Assembly (NCBI GenBank): GCA_951640165.1
Contig: OX621266.1
Coordinates: 6,634,001 to 6,698,000, forward strand
Length of the DNA stretch: 64,000 nucleotides
Reading direction: 5' to 3'
Source: Pseudoips prasinana
Lineage: Eukaryota > Arthropoda > Insecta > Lepidoptera > Nolidae
Part shown: one piece after another, positions 11,326 to 22,521 of the stretch
How positions within the stretch are numbered: position 1 is the stretch's first letter
Layout of the letters: each line of letters opens with the position of its first letter
Made by a program: the position numbers and the translations under genes
Notes under the pieces: generated by a model
Databases searched by the model: none
What the model was told of the DNA's origin: nothing
What the model saw: only the letters and a program-made list of their open reading frames with translations

Positions 11326-12068
11326 AATTGGTAATTTCTACTTCAATGTTTCAATGCTTTCAAAAGTCAATTTCTTTTAATCTGGAGGTCCAGTTCTCAT
11401 TGGCAATACGGGTGATGACGGTTACAGGAATAGTTGAAGGAGTAAGCCACAAAGCCAGGGAGCTCTCGCTGCTCCACCTAACTAGACGCGAGGGGCGACA
11501 TAAGCTGTTTAGAAAATTCATGTTCAATTTTTTTTATTCAATAATGAAATAATGAAATTTATTCAGCACTTGGGTACTTGTCAAGCTCACAATGCAGTAC
11601 ATAAACATAGTCAAATACAGTATAAAAGTTACAAAAAATTAATTAGTCCGTCCGTGCGGTCCGTTTGATCAGATATATTTTCTTAAATCCTAAAATAAAT
11701 AATAAGTTACTAATCTATTATTTTGGAATTAATTTCTACTAAATCAAAAGTAAAGAATTGAAGGCAATGAGCATTTGGCTAGCGCAGCAGGCTCTTAACC
11801 AGTAGCTTAAATTAAATTAAACGACTAACACCTGAGGCCACCCTTTTGGGGTTCGGGCCACAGCTCAGGGGGGCCGCTGAAGCAAAAGGACAGAATTCTA
11901 AGAGAGGGTGTGATCACTTGCACGGGATCACCGATGACGCGTTAAGGGGCCATAGCGATCCTCGGCGCTGAGTAACCTATCCAAGCTAACCTGCGGCTTT
12001 CTCTAGCTACTTAGGTGGACGACCCGGAGAAGAAAGCCACAAAGAAACTCCGGGCTTCCTTTCTAGGG

Positions 12069-12071
12069 TTA
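12069..12071. other. Unoccupied target site of the 57.8-61.8 kb LINE
   Basis: The left arm reads continuously through CTAGGGTTACGTAGCC. In arm C' the reverse complement of the same sequence is interrupted after TAA by the 4,020-bp element, and TAA is repeated on its far side. Confidence 0.85.
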
Positions 12072-12536
12072 CGTAGCCAAATGGCAAAAACTGAACCCTT
12101 ATAGATTCGTCATGTCTGTCTGTCCGTCCGTATGTGACAGCCATGTTTTTCCGAAACTATAAGAGCTGTACTGTTGACACTTGGTTCGGTGAACCGCATT
12201 AAGATTTTAATATACAAAAATAGAAAAAGAACAATAATTTTTGGGGGTCCCCATACATAGAACTGTAACTCAAAAAAATTTTTTTCGTTGTACCCATACA
12301 TTTGGGTGTCTATGAATAGGGCTTCAATAATGATATTGAAAATTTTCTAAACTGTTATATTTTTCTAAAAAGTTTTCGCGAGAGACACTTCCAAATTGGT
12401 AAAATGAGTGTCCCCCCCCCCTGCAACTTCAAAAATAAGAGAATGATAAAACTAAAAACAATTTAGGATGTACATTACCATGCAAACTAACAATGAAAAT
12501 TGGTTTCAACGAGATCGAGCAAGTAGTTTGTTTTAT

Positions 12537-13628
12537 ATACGTCATAAACCGTAAACCGCAATTTGCTTTCATTTAATCAACTGAAATACTTGCTGCTGTG
12601 GAACCATATGGTGTAACGGAAACGTTACATGCATTTATAAATACTCATAATTTTGATAAGTTAGCTATACTGCATAGTCATTGCGCACGGTTCACGTTGG
12701 CGGATACCGGTTCTCAGGTGAAGGTGAAAGAGAGGACGGGCCGACTGGCGCCTGCATCGACCGCGGGCCGGGAGTCGTGTCGATGCGCACATAGTAGCAG
12801 GTTCACGCACTTCATAAAAAATTAAAACTGCACGACATATCTACGTCGTGATATTGTGATATATTATATGTTTATATTTTAATAGTGCACTAGTGGTGCA
12901 TACATCTCACTACGTATGTACATATTTTCATTCCACAACTTTAACCTCGTTAAATAATGCTCCAAAATATCTCGAATTGCTTTTCATGTGATTTTTTGTG
13001 TGGCTTTACTAGGCGTAAAAACGTACAGAGATTTTTCTTTTCATGAATACATGAAATAGTTCTCCATTCACCGGATTTTAGGATGAAAAACATCCAGGTT
13101 TAAACGTACCAACATAGTATTTTACGGAAAAATTAAATGCATGCGGCCTAAAGTGCTTTTCCGGATTCTTTTTATAAAGCTACGGTCGTTGCATAAGTAA
13201 GGACCAGCGAGAGACAACTACTTCCAATTGGAACTGAACTTAAAGTTAAAAAGCATATGGTGCAATTTTTTATTTCGTTTGAATGAAGGAAAAATAAGTT
13301 CTAATGTCGACACGTATTCTGCCTTTTTTCTATTTTGCCAAGTCTAATATAAAGTGACGTTCTTACTGGACAAAATGAGGGTAGTATAATATGTTTTGGG
13401 AAACAAAATGTTTGGGTTAAAAACCGAAGACGAGACTATTTTATTAATTTTAATCAAGGACAAAATGATTTCAATCGAAACGCGACGGTAGCATTATTGT
13501 TTCTCCAACTTCTTTTAATTTATGAAGTATTTTGGTCATTATCCTTTTAACGGAACAGAGGAAAAACATCGCCGTTTCCCAGCGCCAAGTTACTAATTCA
13601 CTGCAATTAGGTACAAACGCCAGGACTT
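12537..13628. other. Arm boundary and unassigned sequence
   Basis: The first 64 bases complete the GTCCGTCTGTC-family repeat, which in arm C' is cut off at 57,290. A 75-codon frame (12,598-12,825) has no recognisable domain. A moderately GC-rich patch at about 12,690-12,790 is followed by AT-rich DNA. I see no gene. Confidence 0.4.
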
Positions 13629-13730
13629 CCAGCTACCCAATCTGTCAAATTTCTTTTATAGATTTTCAACTTTATCAAATAAACTAAAGGTTCACTTACA
13701 ATTGGGGAAATTTGACAGATTGGGGTAGCT
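13629..13730. mobile_element. Small MITE with CAGCTACCC/GGGTAGCT inverted ends
   Basis: Inverted ends CCAGCTACCCAATCTGTCAA and TTTGACAGATTGGGGTAGCT enclose about 55 bp. The family also occurs in arms C and C'. There is no coding capacity. The target duplication is not obvious. Confidence 0.6.
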
Positions 13731-13869
13731 TGATGTACTGGCGTCTGTACCAAAAATAGCGATTCCAACACTCCTATCTTGTATTTATTTCGTGTTATGG
13801 TGCACCGCATATTTGTCATATATTTGTGACGTTGACGTACACTGGAAGTTTTTGTTTGACACGTATTAT

Positions 13870-13990
13870 TTTTATTGCTTTTCGTGGCAGACGAGCTAGC
13901 GGCCCACCTGATTGAAAGTTTTAACCGCTACTCATGGACATTCGTAATGCCAAGGGGCACAGCAAACTGCTGCCGTCCGTAAGATTAGTA
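13870..13990 (+). repeat. Interspersed repeat fragment (GACGAGCTAGCGGCCCACCT)
   Basis: The text GTGGCAGACGAGCTAGCGG followed by GCCAAGGGGCACAGC and GCTGCCGTCC matches a repeat pattern I recall from lepidopteran genomes. It occurs once in this window, so the call rests on memory rather than on internal comparison. Confidence 0.35.
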
Positions 13991-14050
13991 CTATTTTTGA
14001 ACCTCGATTAAAAAGCACATGTATTTGTAAAATGGACGTCCAATAGGTTT

Positions 14051-14134
14051 AATAAATACCTCTATCATTGACTGGCATACTAGAATAGCAATCATGCTAT
14101 TCTAGTATGCAAGTCAATAATAGAGGTATTTATT
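14051..14134. repeat. 84-nt near-perfect hairpin
   Basis: The arms 14,051-14,090 and 14,095-14,134 are complementary at 38 of 40 positions around a four-base loop (ATCA). The ends are AATAAATACC and GGTATTTATT. It could be a very short MITE or a source of hairpin RNA. There is no protein-coding content. Confidence 0.85.
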
Positions 14135-14324
14135 ATCAGCATGGCAATTATAACGAATCTGCACAATTTGATGACCGCACACTCCATGATGTAGGTATAA
14201 AACTTCAAGTACCTACATCGGTGCAACCACCTTGCTGGCACGATTTATATTACTGTGCAAGAGAAGCGCAAAAGAAGTCCTCCATCATATTTATTTTATT
14301 TCTTTCCTTCTTTTTAAAAAAAGA

Positions 14325-14460
14325 CAAATCTAATCCCTGTGTCGCGGGGTACTTTACAAACAAATAATAAACAGACGCTAATTACGTGGGACTCGATCCC
14401 GCGACACGAAGCGGCGATACGACCGTCTTAGCCGCTGCGCCACACGTGCAGTCTAACATT
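14325..14460 (-). mobile_element. tRNA-derived SINE, GTGGCGCAGCGG family
   Basis: Read on the minus strand it starts CTGCACGTGTGGCGCAGCGG (A box TGGCGCAGCGG) and has a B box GGATCGAGTCC at 14,389-14,399, the two internal pol III promoter elements of tRNA-like SINEs. A related, more decayed copy is at 20,385-20,540. The 3' part is short. Confidence 0.65.
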
Positions 14461-14486
14461 ATCAATTGTGTTCATGTTAACGTCCA

Positions 14487-14707
14487 GGGGCTCTACCGGC
14501 TAAGTCGCCGAACATAGATTTCTTAAATGACGTTCAAATAAATAAAGGTTAAAGATTACTTAATCAATCGTTAAATCGGATTCCATGAGGACATGTGACG
14601 TCATAAATGGTCCGGAATCAATTGTCAACGTTGAAGCCGATTTAACGATTGATTAAGTCATTTTTCACCTTTATTTTGATGTTCGGCGACTTAACCGGTA
14701 GAGGCCC
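14487..14707. mobile_element. 221-bp fold-back element
   Basis: The end GGGGCTCTACCGGCTAAGTC and its inverted partner ending AACCGGTAGAGGCCC bracket a second inner inverted pair, CTTAATCAATCGTTAAATCG near 14,556 and its complement near 14,640. The whole segment can therefore fold on itself. It has no ORF. This is typical of a non-autonomous DNA transposon of the fold-back kind; no target duplication could be fixed. Confidence 0.6.
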
Positions 14708-15190
14708 AGATGGTTGACCGCCAAAATGTTTTAATTTCGAAACGTCTCCGTGCTTCGGACGGCACGTTAAGCTGGCGGTCCCGGTCGTAGTCAGACAACA
14801 ATCAATAAGCCTTGTCAGAGGCCTACTGAACGGCTTGAACAACACTGACACTGCGGTAATCACTGCCCATATGATAAAGTAAAGTCTACGTTAAAAACGT
14901 GAAGAAGTGGGACGCTCGTCTGAGTTGGATCGGAGGGACATTGCAGCGATAAGAGTAGAAACTATTTATGTGCCATTAAGGGCGGAATGGTGCCACAACA
15001 TCCTAGAGCTACAAGGTAGACATTAGCTCTAGGCCCCAATGATGAGTAGTTGCTCTCACTGGAGAGCATACTCGACATGATAAACATTATGACACGCCAT
15101 CGACTCATAGTCTACTGACTGATTGCCGATATAAGAAGAACAAAAAAAAATATTTTGAACTCTATTGGCTTGTAATAAGTTCAAGACGAA

Positions 15191-15445
15191 TAATTTTTTT
15201 TTTTTTTTTTTTACAATGTCACACAGATAATCCTAGCCCCAAACTAAGCAAAGCTTGTACTATGGGTACCAGGCGACGATATACATACTTATATAGATAG
15301 ATAAATACTTAAATACTTAGAAAACATCCATGACTCAGAAACAAATATTCATGCTCATCACACAAATATTTGCACTTACCGGGATTCGAACCCAGGACCA
15401 CCAGCTTCGTAGGCAGGAGCACTACCAACTAGGCTACGGTGACCG
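15191..15445 (-). mobile_element. tRNA-derived SINE with poly(A), copy 1
   Basis: On the minus strand a tRNA-like head GGTCACCGTAGCCTAGTTGG carries an A box (TAGCCTAGTTGG) and a B box GGTTCGAATCC at 15,382-15,392. A body of about 180 bp follows, and the element ends in a poly(A) tract (plus-strand T run at 15,190-15,211). A close copy is at 47,205-47,440. SINEs are transcribed by RNA polymerase III and copied by a partner LINE; the partner is not identified here. Confidence 0.85.
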
Positions 15446-15692
15446 CCAAATTTAAAAATATACCTACTGCCTTATAAAGGGTTAAATGTTTAATTGTGAG
15501 CTTGATCAGTACAATTGTATGATAGTACCAAAAGCACTGAACTTTTTTATTTTATTTCATTAAATTTTCTAATATATTAAATTCTCGTGTCAAAGACGTA
15601 TTATATTCGTGGAAACCTATAAATGGCTAACTGCTGTGTATACCTAATCTAATAAGTAAAATAAATAAATAAAAAAAAAAGTGTTTGTCTGT

Positions 15693-18600
15693 AAACTTCT
15701 CCGAAACTTGATTCAAACGATGGGACACAGAACAGTTCAAAAAAACTATAATAGATGCAAACCTGTTAAAGCAGCCATAATAGTATTTGACACCGATGTT
15801 GAAATCATCGGCTGTGTGAATACATCTGAAAATATAGCTGTAGCAACTCTAAAGACAAATGAGTGGAAGATATCTGTCGTATCCATCTATTTTGAACCCA
15901 GTGAACCAATCGAACCCTACCTAAACCAAATCAGAGCAGTCAAGAACAAACTTAATACCAAGAACCTAATAATAGGAGGAGATGCAAATGCTTGGAGCAC
16001 ATGGTGGGGCAGTGACAGAGAGGATACTAGAGGTGAGACGCTTATGGGTACTATAGAAGAAATGGAAATGCATGTTCTAAACGAAGGCTCTGTGCCTACA
16101 TTCTTCACAATCAGGAACGGAGAGGTCTTTAAAAGTAGAGTTGATGTTACATTGTGCAGCCAAGACCTACTTGGTAAAATAACCGACTGGGAAGTAAATA
16201 CAGGTGTCACTAGTTCAGATCATAATGCTATTACATTCAATTTGAAAATGGGAAATTACACATCAGAAATTAATAACTCAAATACAACACGAATTTATAA
16301 TACGAAAAAAGGAAATTGGATTACATTTAAAGAAAAATTTAAAGAAAAATTAAAAAGTAGAAACCTATATACAAATAATATAAGGGCCATTAAGAATAGA
16401 ATGGAGCTAGAGGAAGAAATAAACAATTACATAATAAGCATAAAAGACACATGTGAAGATACTTTTCCAAAATTAAAACATAAAACAAAACATAGCTTAC
16501 CTTGGTGGACCGAAGAACTGGAAACCCTCAGGAAAGACTCAGTGCGAAAGAAGAGAAGAATATCTTACGCGGCACCTCGACGAAAAAAATATGTGATTGA
16601 TGACTACTTACAAGCAAAAGGACGGTATGAAATAGAAGTTCAAAAGGCACAAATCGAAAGTTGGAAAGCATTTTGTACTACTCAAGATAAAGAAAGCATG
16701 TGGGATGGAATATATAGAATAATACGCCAAACCTCAAAAAAGAAAGCAGACATTGGCCTAATAACTAATGGAGAAATGCTATCCCCAGAAGAATCTGTAG
16801 AACTGTTAGCCAACACATTTTTTCCTGCTGACGACCCAGTGGGAGACAACAATGACCACCGAATAATCAGAGACCTTGCAGCAACCAACAATCAAATGAT
16901 CGTGACGACCCTGAATTCACAATGTCTGAGCTGAGAAATGCGATTAACAGTTTTAATCCAAAAAAAGCACCCGGGCCCGATGGTTTCACAATGGACATAT
17001 GTTCTAAGGCAATATCATGCGATGAGGAGATTTTTCTTGAAATTTTAAATAAATGCCTTAAGCTTTCATATTTTCCTTCGCCGTGGAAAGAAGCAGCAGT
17101 GGTCGTTATCAGGAAACCTGGTAAAGCAGACTACACTCAGGCAAAGTCGTATAGACCAATAGGGTTACTTTCAATCTTAGGTAAAACTCTGGAGAAGATG
17201 CTAATTAGAAGGATCCGATGACACATCCTACCACGAGCAAATAAAAGACAATATGGCTTTGTACCCCAACGCAGCACAGAAGATGCACTTTACGATATGC
17301 TTACTCATATTCTGAGCAATATGAGAAAGAAACTCATTAATATTGTCGTTTTATTAGATATTGAGGGTGCATTTGACACTGCTTGGTGGCCTGCTATTAA
17401 ATGTCAACTGCGAAAAAATGGGTGCCCACGAAACCTTCGAGACTTGGTAGACAGCTACCTGGAAGACCGGAAAGTAATAGTAAAATATGCCAATAAAGAA
17501 CACACAAAAACGACAAACAAAGGATGCGTACAAGGCTCAATTAGCGGTCCGACTTTCTGGAATATCCTACTAGATCCTCTCCTAAACGAGTTAGAAGAGC
17601 AAGGAATATATTGTCAAGCATTTGCGGACGACATCATGCTGATTTTCTCAGGAAAATCTGTACCAGAATTAAAATCACAAGCCCACCAAACACTCAACCT
17701 TGTAGAGGCCTGGGGTATCAAAAATAAACTTAAATTTTCAGCGCACAAAACAAATGCGATGGTTATTACAAAAAAACTGAAATTTGAAACCCCACACATC
17801 TACATGGGTGACGTTGAGATTCAGATGGTGGACCAAATAAAGATGCTCGGGCTTGTTATAGACAATAAGTTAACATTCCAACAACATGTTAGTCATATCT
17901 GCAAGAAGGCAACTAACATCTATAAACAGTTGAGTCGGGCAGCAAAAATTTCTTGGGGTCTAAACCCGGAGACAATCAGAACTATGTACGTCACAGTGAT
18001 TGAGCCAATTATGTTATATGCAGCTGGAGCTTGGGGAGAGGCAGTGAAAAAACTATCAATCCAAAAGAAACTAAATTCGGTTCAAAGAGGATTTGCACAA
18101 AAGATAAGTAAATCGTATCGCACAGTTTCTCTTAATGCTGCACTGCTACTGACCGGATTACTACCATTAGATTTGCGCATTACTGAAGCGGCGAAGCTAT
18201 ATGAAGCCAAAAGAGGGAAGCCACAAAACATCTTGGGCAATAAGAAAATAGAAAAGTCAGCATCTCATTTAACAGTTCTACATCCAGCACAAGAAATAGA
18301 CATTGACTTTGACAGTCTGGAAGACATGAAGCCTCAGACATTGGAAAAATATAATATCAACGGACCAGAAGTGTACACCGATGGTAGTAAAACAGATGAA
18401 AAAGTGGGAGCTGCATTGACTCTATACCAAAACGGTGCTGAAACTATGAACAAAAAATATAAAATGGCGTCCTTTTGCACGGTTTTTCAGGCAGAAATGT
18501 ACGCAATATACCAAGCTACTAATATCGCACTAAGTGGTTCTTGGGATATTACCAACATCTTAAGTGACTCTCGATCTGTCTTGGAACACCTGAGAAACAG

Positions 18601-19831
18601 GAATACACTTCACCCCCTGGCGGCAAAAATAAAGCGCAACATTAAAAAACTCGTAGAAAAGCAGAAATCAGTAAGATTTTTTTGGATAAGAGCTCATATC
18701 GGCATAGAGGGCAATGAAAGAGCGGATAAATTGGCAAAAGAAGCGGCTTTTAAAAGAACAGCACCAGCCTATGATCAATGCCCATTATCTTTTATTAAGA
18801 AAACGAACAGGGCAGACACTTTAAAGGTATGGAATAGAAGGTACACAGATGCATCTGCAGCGGAAGTCACTAAGCTATTTTTTCCGAATCCAATACACGC
18901 GTATAAACTTCTTAAAAAAATACGTCTAACACCGATACTTGTGCAGGTACTGACCGGACATGGAGGTTTCGGTCAGTACTTGCACAGGTTTAAATGTAAG
19001 GAAAAATCCGCGTGTATTTGCGACCCAGATGTAGAGGAAGAAATAATACACCTAATAACAGATTGTCCGAAATATAGTCTAGGCCGATTCAAGGCTGAAA
19101 TGAAATTAGATGAAGAGATAACAAAAGATAAATTATTTACAATAATGAAGTCAAATAAATTAGAAATATTTATAGAATACGTGACAAAAATAACTATTGA
19201 AACCATAAAAAGGAACAAATCTATATAAAGTGCATCATAAATGTATGTATACTATACAAAAAGACAAAACATAACGATAATAATAAATAAGTACAGTAGT
19301 TTAGAATTGTTAAATGTATAGTTCATAAAATAAGATAGATATAAGAAAAAATTGTAGGAATATATATTATGTAGCATATATATTACTTACAAACTGTATT
19401 AATAGGAGATAAAGAAACTTATTTATATTAAAATAATAATAAAAAAAAAGAAAATAAAGGACAAAAAAGAAAATATACATATCAACAAGGTGTAGACGTA
19501 ACTAATAAAACTAAGCGACTTAACTTGCCCCGGCGACTTGTTTTCACACCATGTATATAGCATTAATAATAAGTACCTACATAACTTAAGTATTATATCA
19601 ATAAAGTCTAATATAAAACATGTAAAATGCCATCACATTAGAGCTGCCATCGTGGTCTTATCCTGGATTGCGCTGGCCCCCTCCTGCAGAATAAATCTGG
19701 AGTAAAAAAAAAAATAAAAAAAAAAATGTGTCCAAATATGTTTAGCTGTGTAACATCTCCGACCAATGTCGGGGGTAAAATAGCAAAACAAACAAAAAAA
19801 AAAAAAAAAAAAAAAAAAACTTCTCCGAAAC
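15693..19831 (+). mobile_element. R1/I-group LINE, 5'-truncated, with 15-bp TSD
   Basis: The 15-mer AAACTTCTCCGAAAC at 15,693-15,707 is repeated at 19,817-19,831 directly after the A-rich tail, so it is the target-site duplication. The element between contains the end of an endonuclease, RT, RNase H and a Cys/His tail, then about 400 bp of 3' UTR with AATAAA near 19,600 and several A tracts. The start lies inside the endonuclease, so it was truncated on insertion. The site it entered carries a GC-rich retroposon 3' end. Confidence 0.9.
15708..19228 (+). pseudogene. LINE ORF2: partial endonuclease, RT, RNase H
   Basis: The frame opens inside an APE-type endonuclease: PVKAAIIVF, then IIGGDANAWSTWWGS, whose GDxNA block carries catalytic residues, then VTSSDHNAITF with the final SDH. 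RT motifs follow: KKAPGPDGFTMD, SYRPIGLLSILGKTLE, NIVVLLDIEGAFDTAWW and CQAFADDIMLIFSG (catalytic pair). The RNase H domain shows VYTDGSKTDEKVGAALTL, FQAEMYAI, ILSDSRSV and WIRAHIGIEGNERAD, covering its catalytic blocks. A zinc-knuckle-like CKEKSACICDPDVEEEIIH closes the protein. The WWGS endonuclease style and RNase H favour the R1 or I group. Two lesions are visible: a frameshift at about 16,920 and a TGA at about 17,219-17,221. With the missing N terminus this copy is dead, but so lightly damaged that it is fairly young. Confidence 0.9.
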
Positions 19832-19925
19832 GGCTTTACAAGACTTCTTCTAGCCCCTGCGCCCCCTTTTGCGTCATGTCCCAGGTGGTCGGGACACGTA
19901 CCCTGGGAACCTTGTAGGGGGCCTG
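19832..19925 (+). mobile_element. GC-rich retroposon 3' fragment
   Basis: The words GTCATGTCCCAGGTGGTCGG and GACACGTACCCTGGGA match the element at 52,147-52,505 (there GCCATGTCCCAGATGGTTGG). This was the target DNA of the R1/I-type LINE. The rest of the fragment to about 20,380 is unassigned. Confidence 0.55.
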
Positions 19926-20384
19926 CCCACGCGGCGTATTTCGGTTGGAGTGGTCTATGTGCTTGTTTTTTTATTGGCAGCTCACAGAAGGATGTTTCGA
20001 TACCATGGTAAATCGTTTAAATGTAGTCATACGCCGTGTGCGTATGGAAGTGACGAAATGGGTACCTATTACAGTCACCCACAGTTATATATAAATCATA
20101 TCTATTGAGGCACAAATGGCTTCCGGTGACCTAGAACTCATATTAATCTTTTGACCTTATAACGTCAGAGGAAGAAACGTACAATAAACACAGTTTACAT
20201 ATTCAAATACAGCTTGGGGTCGTATTCCAACTGACTTCAGAATAAGGCGGTGATCGATTTGGCAGTATGTTTCTTTTTATCTATGTTACACGATTTTCGA
20301 TTGTTTTTGGAACCTGATTCTGCTAATACTTGTTTTTTCTATGGGATTTTTTTAGGACATCTCCCGCTCTACGGATTTAGCCCT

Positions 20385-20540
20385 GTGTCGCGAGGTACTT
20401 AACAACCATGCAATTGACGGACACAAAGTACACCCAGACTCAGAACAACTATTTTTGGATCACACACATAGTTGTCCTGCGCGATAATAGAACCCGGGAC
20501 ACGAAGTGGCGAGGTGACTGTCTTAAGCACTGCGACACGT
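20385..20540 (-). mobile_element. Decayed tRNA-derived SINE
   Basis: The order CACGTGCAG head, GTGTCGCAGTGCTTAAGAC (A-box region, minus strand) and a damaged B box GGTTCTATTAT parallels the SINE at 14,325-14,460, and both end in the CCCTGTGTCGCGAGG-type tail. Confidence 0.5.
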
Positions 20541-20756
20541 GCAGTTAGTTTCATTATGTTTGGTCATATATAAAGTCTATTTAAAACAACCTTTACAAAG
20601 AAGTTCGTCCGTTTAAATCAACAGTAATAATTGCGGTGCATTATATATTTTGTGTTAATTCGTCAATATTTAATATCATCAAGGATTTCTACTGTTTCTA
20701 ATTAGTTGCCACGTGATACACCGCACTGTAGTGCGTCACGTTGAATTTAAGAAGAA

Positions 20757-21011
20757 ACACTGACCGTTGGTCTGGTTGTTCTGACTGCTAAGCCAGTGGA
20801 CGTGGGTTCGATCCCACCCAGGACTATCCTTCGTGTGATGAGCACGATTATTTGTTCTGTGTCTGTAAACTACGTACACACATTTAAAAATATATAAGTT
20901 TAATGTTTATAAGTTATATGGTTGCCATAGTTCAGGCTTTCTCTGTGTTTGGGATCAGATGCAGTGAATTTTAAGTGTCTAGTTGTGTTGTGCAGTTGTC
21001 CCATAATATTA
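20757..21011 (+). mobile_element. tRNA-derived SINE, plus strand
   Basis: A head TTGGTCTGGTTGTTCTGAC and a perfect B box GGTTCGATCCC at 20,805-20,815 are followed by TTCGTGTGATGAGCACGATT, a core also seen in the 15.2 and 47.2 kb SINEs. The body ends near CTTTCTCTGTGTTTGG or slightly later; the 3' boundary is uncertain. Confidence 0.6.
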
Positions 21012-22144
21012 ATTATTATTATATAGGATTAGGTCATTATTAATTCGGGCTAATTGTGGGACTATATCAATATTAACAATGAGATGATGCCCGAGTTTAG
21101 CCAAGATGCCAAGAATTAAAGAGAAATCCAATAAAAAACCTTGGAAGTTTCGTACGTAGTATGTTAGTCGACATGAAGCTACTTTGATTGCTGTCCGTAC
21201 AAAGCGTAAAGCGAGTTCTTAGAGCGCCAAAACTGTCTGTACCCTGCGCGGCTTCCTCCTAATGATCTGTCGGGAACACTCAGATTAATATTTGTTTATA
21301 ACTCTGGTCTCGAACCAGCACCATGTACCGATCCCGGGTAGAGGCTCGAGTTAAGCCACGAACGATACACACTGGCAGATCAAATCTAGGATTCCCATGC
21401 TAACACCTTTGCGGCGGTCGTATGTAGATAATACTATAAAAATTCTAATTTAATGTGTTATAGCTGTCTTTGCGTAAGCCGATTATAATATAACTAGAGA
21501 TCGGGCTTGTTCGAAATTCAACTATAAAGTTCTATTGTCAAAGACTATATACATTAAAGACAAATAATATTAAGCTGTTCTCAGCTTTGACACTTTGTTT
21601 GTCATCTCTTCTCAGTTTGTCAGTGTGTCCAAAGAATGGCAGTGTATGTAATGTTTTTTATTAAAATAATTATTTATTAATATTAGCTTTCTGCACTCCT
21701 TCTCTATATTAACTTTAACTGTTCCAAATTCCGCGCAATTTTCATAAAAACGGGTACGAAGTTTTTGCTTCACGTATTAATAATATTATGATAATTATAG
21801 AAAAAACCAATGTCGTACGCCACACGTTAAGTTATTTATGAGCTTAGTGATGTTACGCACTATTACATACTGACCACAAGTCTTGTGGTTTTTAACCCAC
21901 TTCATAAACGAAGAGTGTTCTCAATTTGATTAGTTTTTGGAATACAAAGTGCGCCTGTGTTTGCGCACACACTTGTGCATTATAATATGTCCTGCGCAGA
22001 TGGCTAATCTCCATTGAGACTGGCCGCCGTGGCTGAAATCGGCTAGGAGGACATTATAATTATTATATCGCCACCCCAACTCATCCCGAGGGGGGCGTAG
22101 AAGTCGATCCGAATATATAACAGAGAACGGGCAGCAGCGTCTCT
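21012..22144. other. No gene; possible old SINE and repeat traces
   Basis: A minus-strand GGTTCGAGACC word near 21,310 could be the B box of a decayed SINE. The text ACTGGCCGCCGTGGCTGAAA near 22,020 matches a repeat style I associate with Lepidoptera. Nothing else is supportable. Confidence 0.3.
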
Positions 22145-22521
22145 ATGTGTACCAGGGATTTAACGGAGGTAATTTTATCGAAACCGAAGGCGGAGTCGGA
22201 GTTTTTAAATTTGATTTACGGAGTCGGAACCGGATACGGAGGCAGGGTCAGAAGTGGTGCCAGCAGAGAGATGTTTTTATTTAAGGACATATAAAACATT
22301 ATTCAATCAAATTGTTTTCATTTTAATTTTTTGATTAAGTATAAAATAAAACACAAACAATGAAAAAGAATTGGCATGTTTCCAAATAAACAACAAATTA
22401 AATTAAATGAATTGTATCCAAAAGTAGCATATTATATTAAGTATATTAAATAAACAAAAGCTTTCAAACAAATTAAATGAAATGAATTTAATCCAAAAGT
22501 AGCATATCATATTATATCAAA

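Larger units (their letters stand above)
10036..12536. repeat. Inverted repeat C, left arm (2.5 kb)
   Basis: This stretch is the reverse complement of 57,290-57,786 joined to 61,807-64,000; the match runs to the end of the window. The right arm is split by a 4,020-bp LINE and has a further 145-bp insertion, while this left arm has neither. Compared stretches are nearly identical (for example one change across about 100 bases near 11,700). The arm contains a small MITE, GC-rich retroposon-like text with an inverted CCGGAG/CTCCGG stem near 12,020-12,050, and two or three unrecognised short frames. Confidence 0.9.

Noticed and set aside
12598..12825. 75-codon frame in a GC-rich patch as a coding exon
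   Set aside because: No splice sites, no domain and no repeat support; left unassigned.
15361..15445. True tRNA gene
   Set aside because: A and B boxes are present, but the text continues into a SINE body with a poly(A) tail, and the same unit recurs at 47.2 kb.
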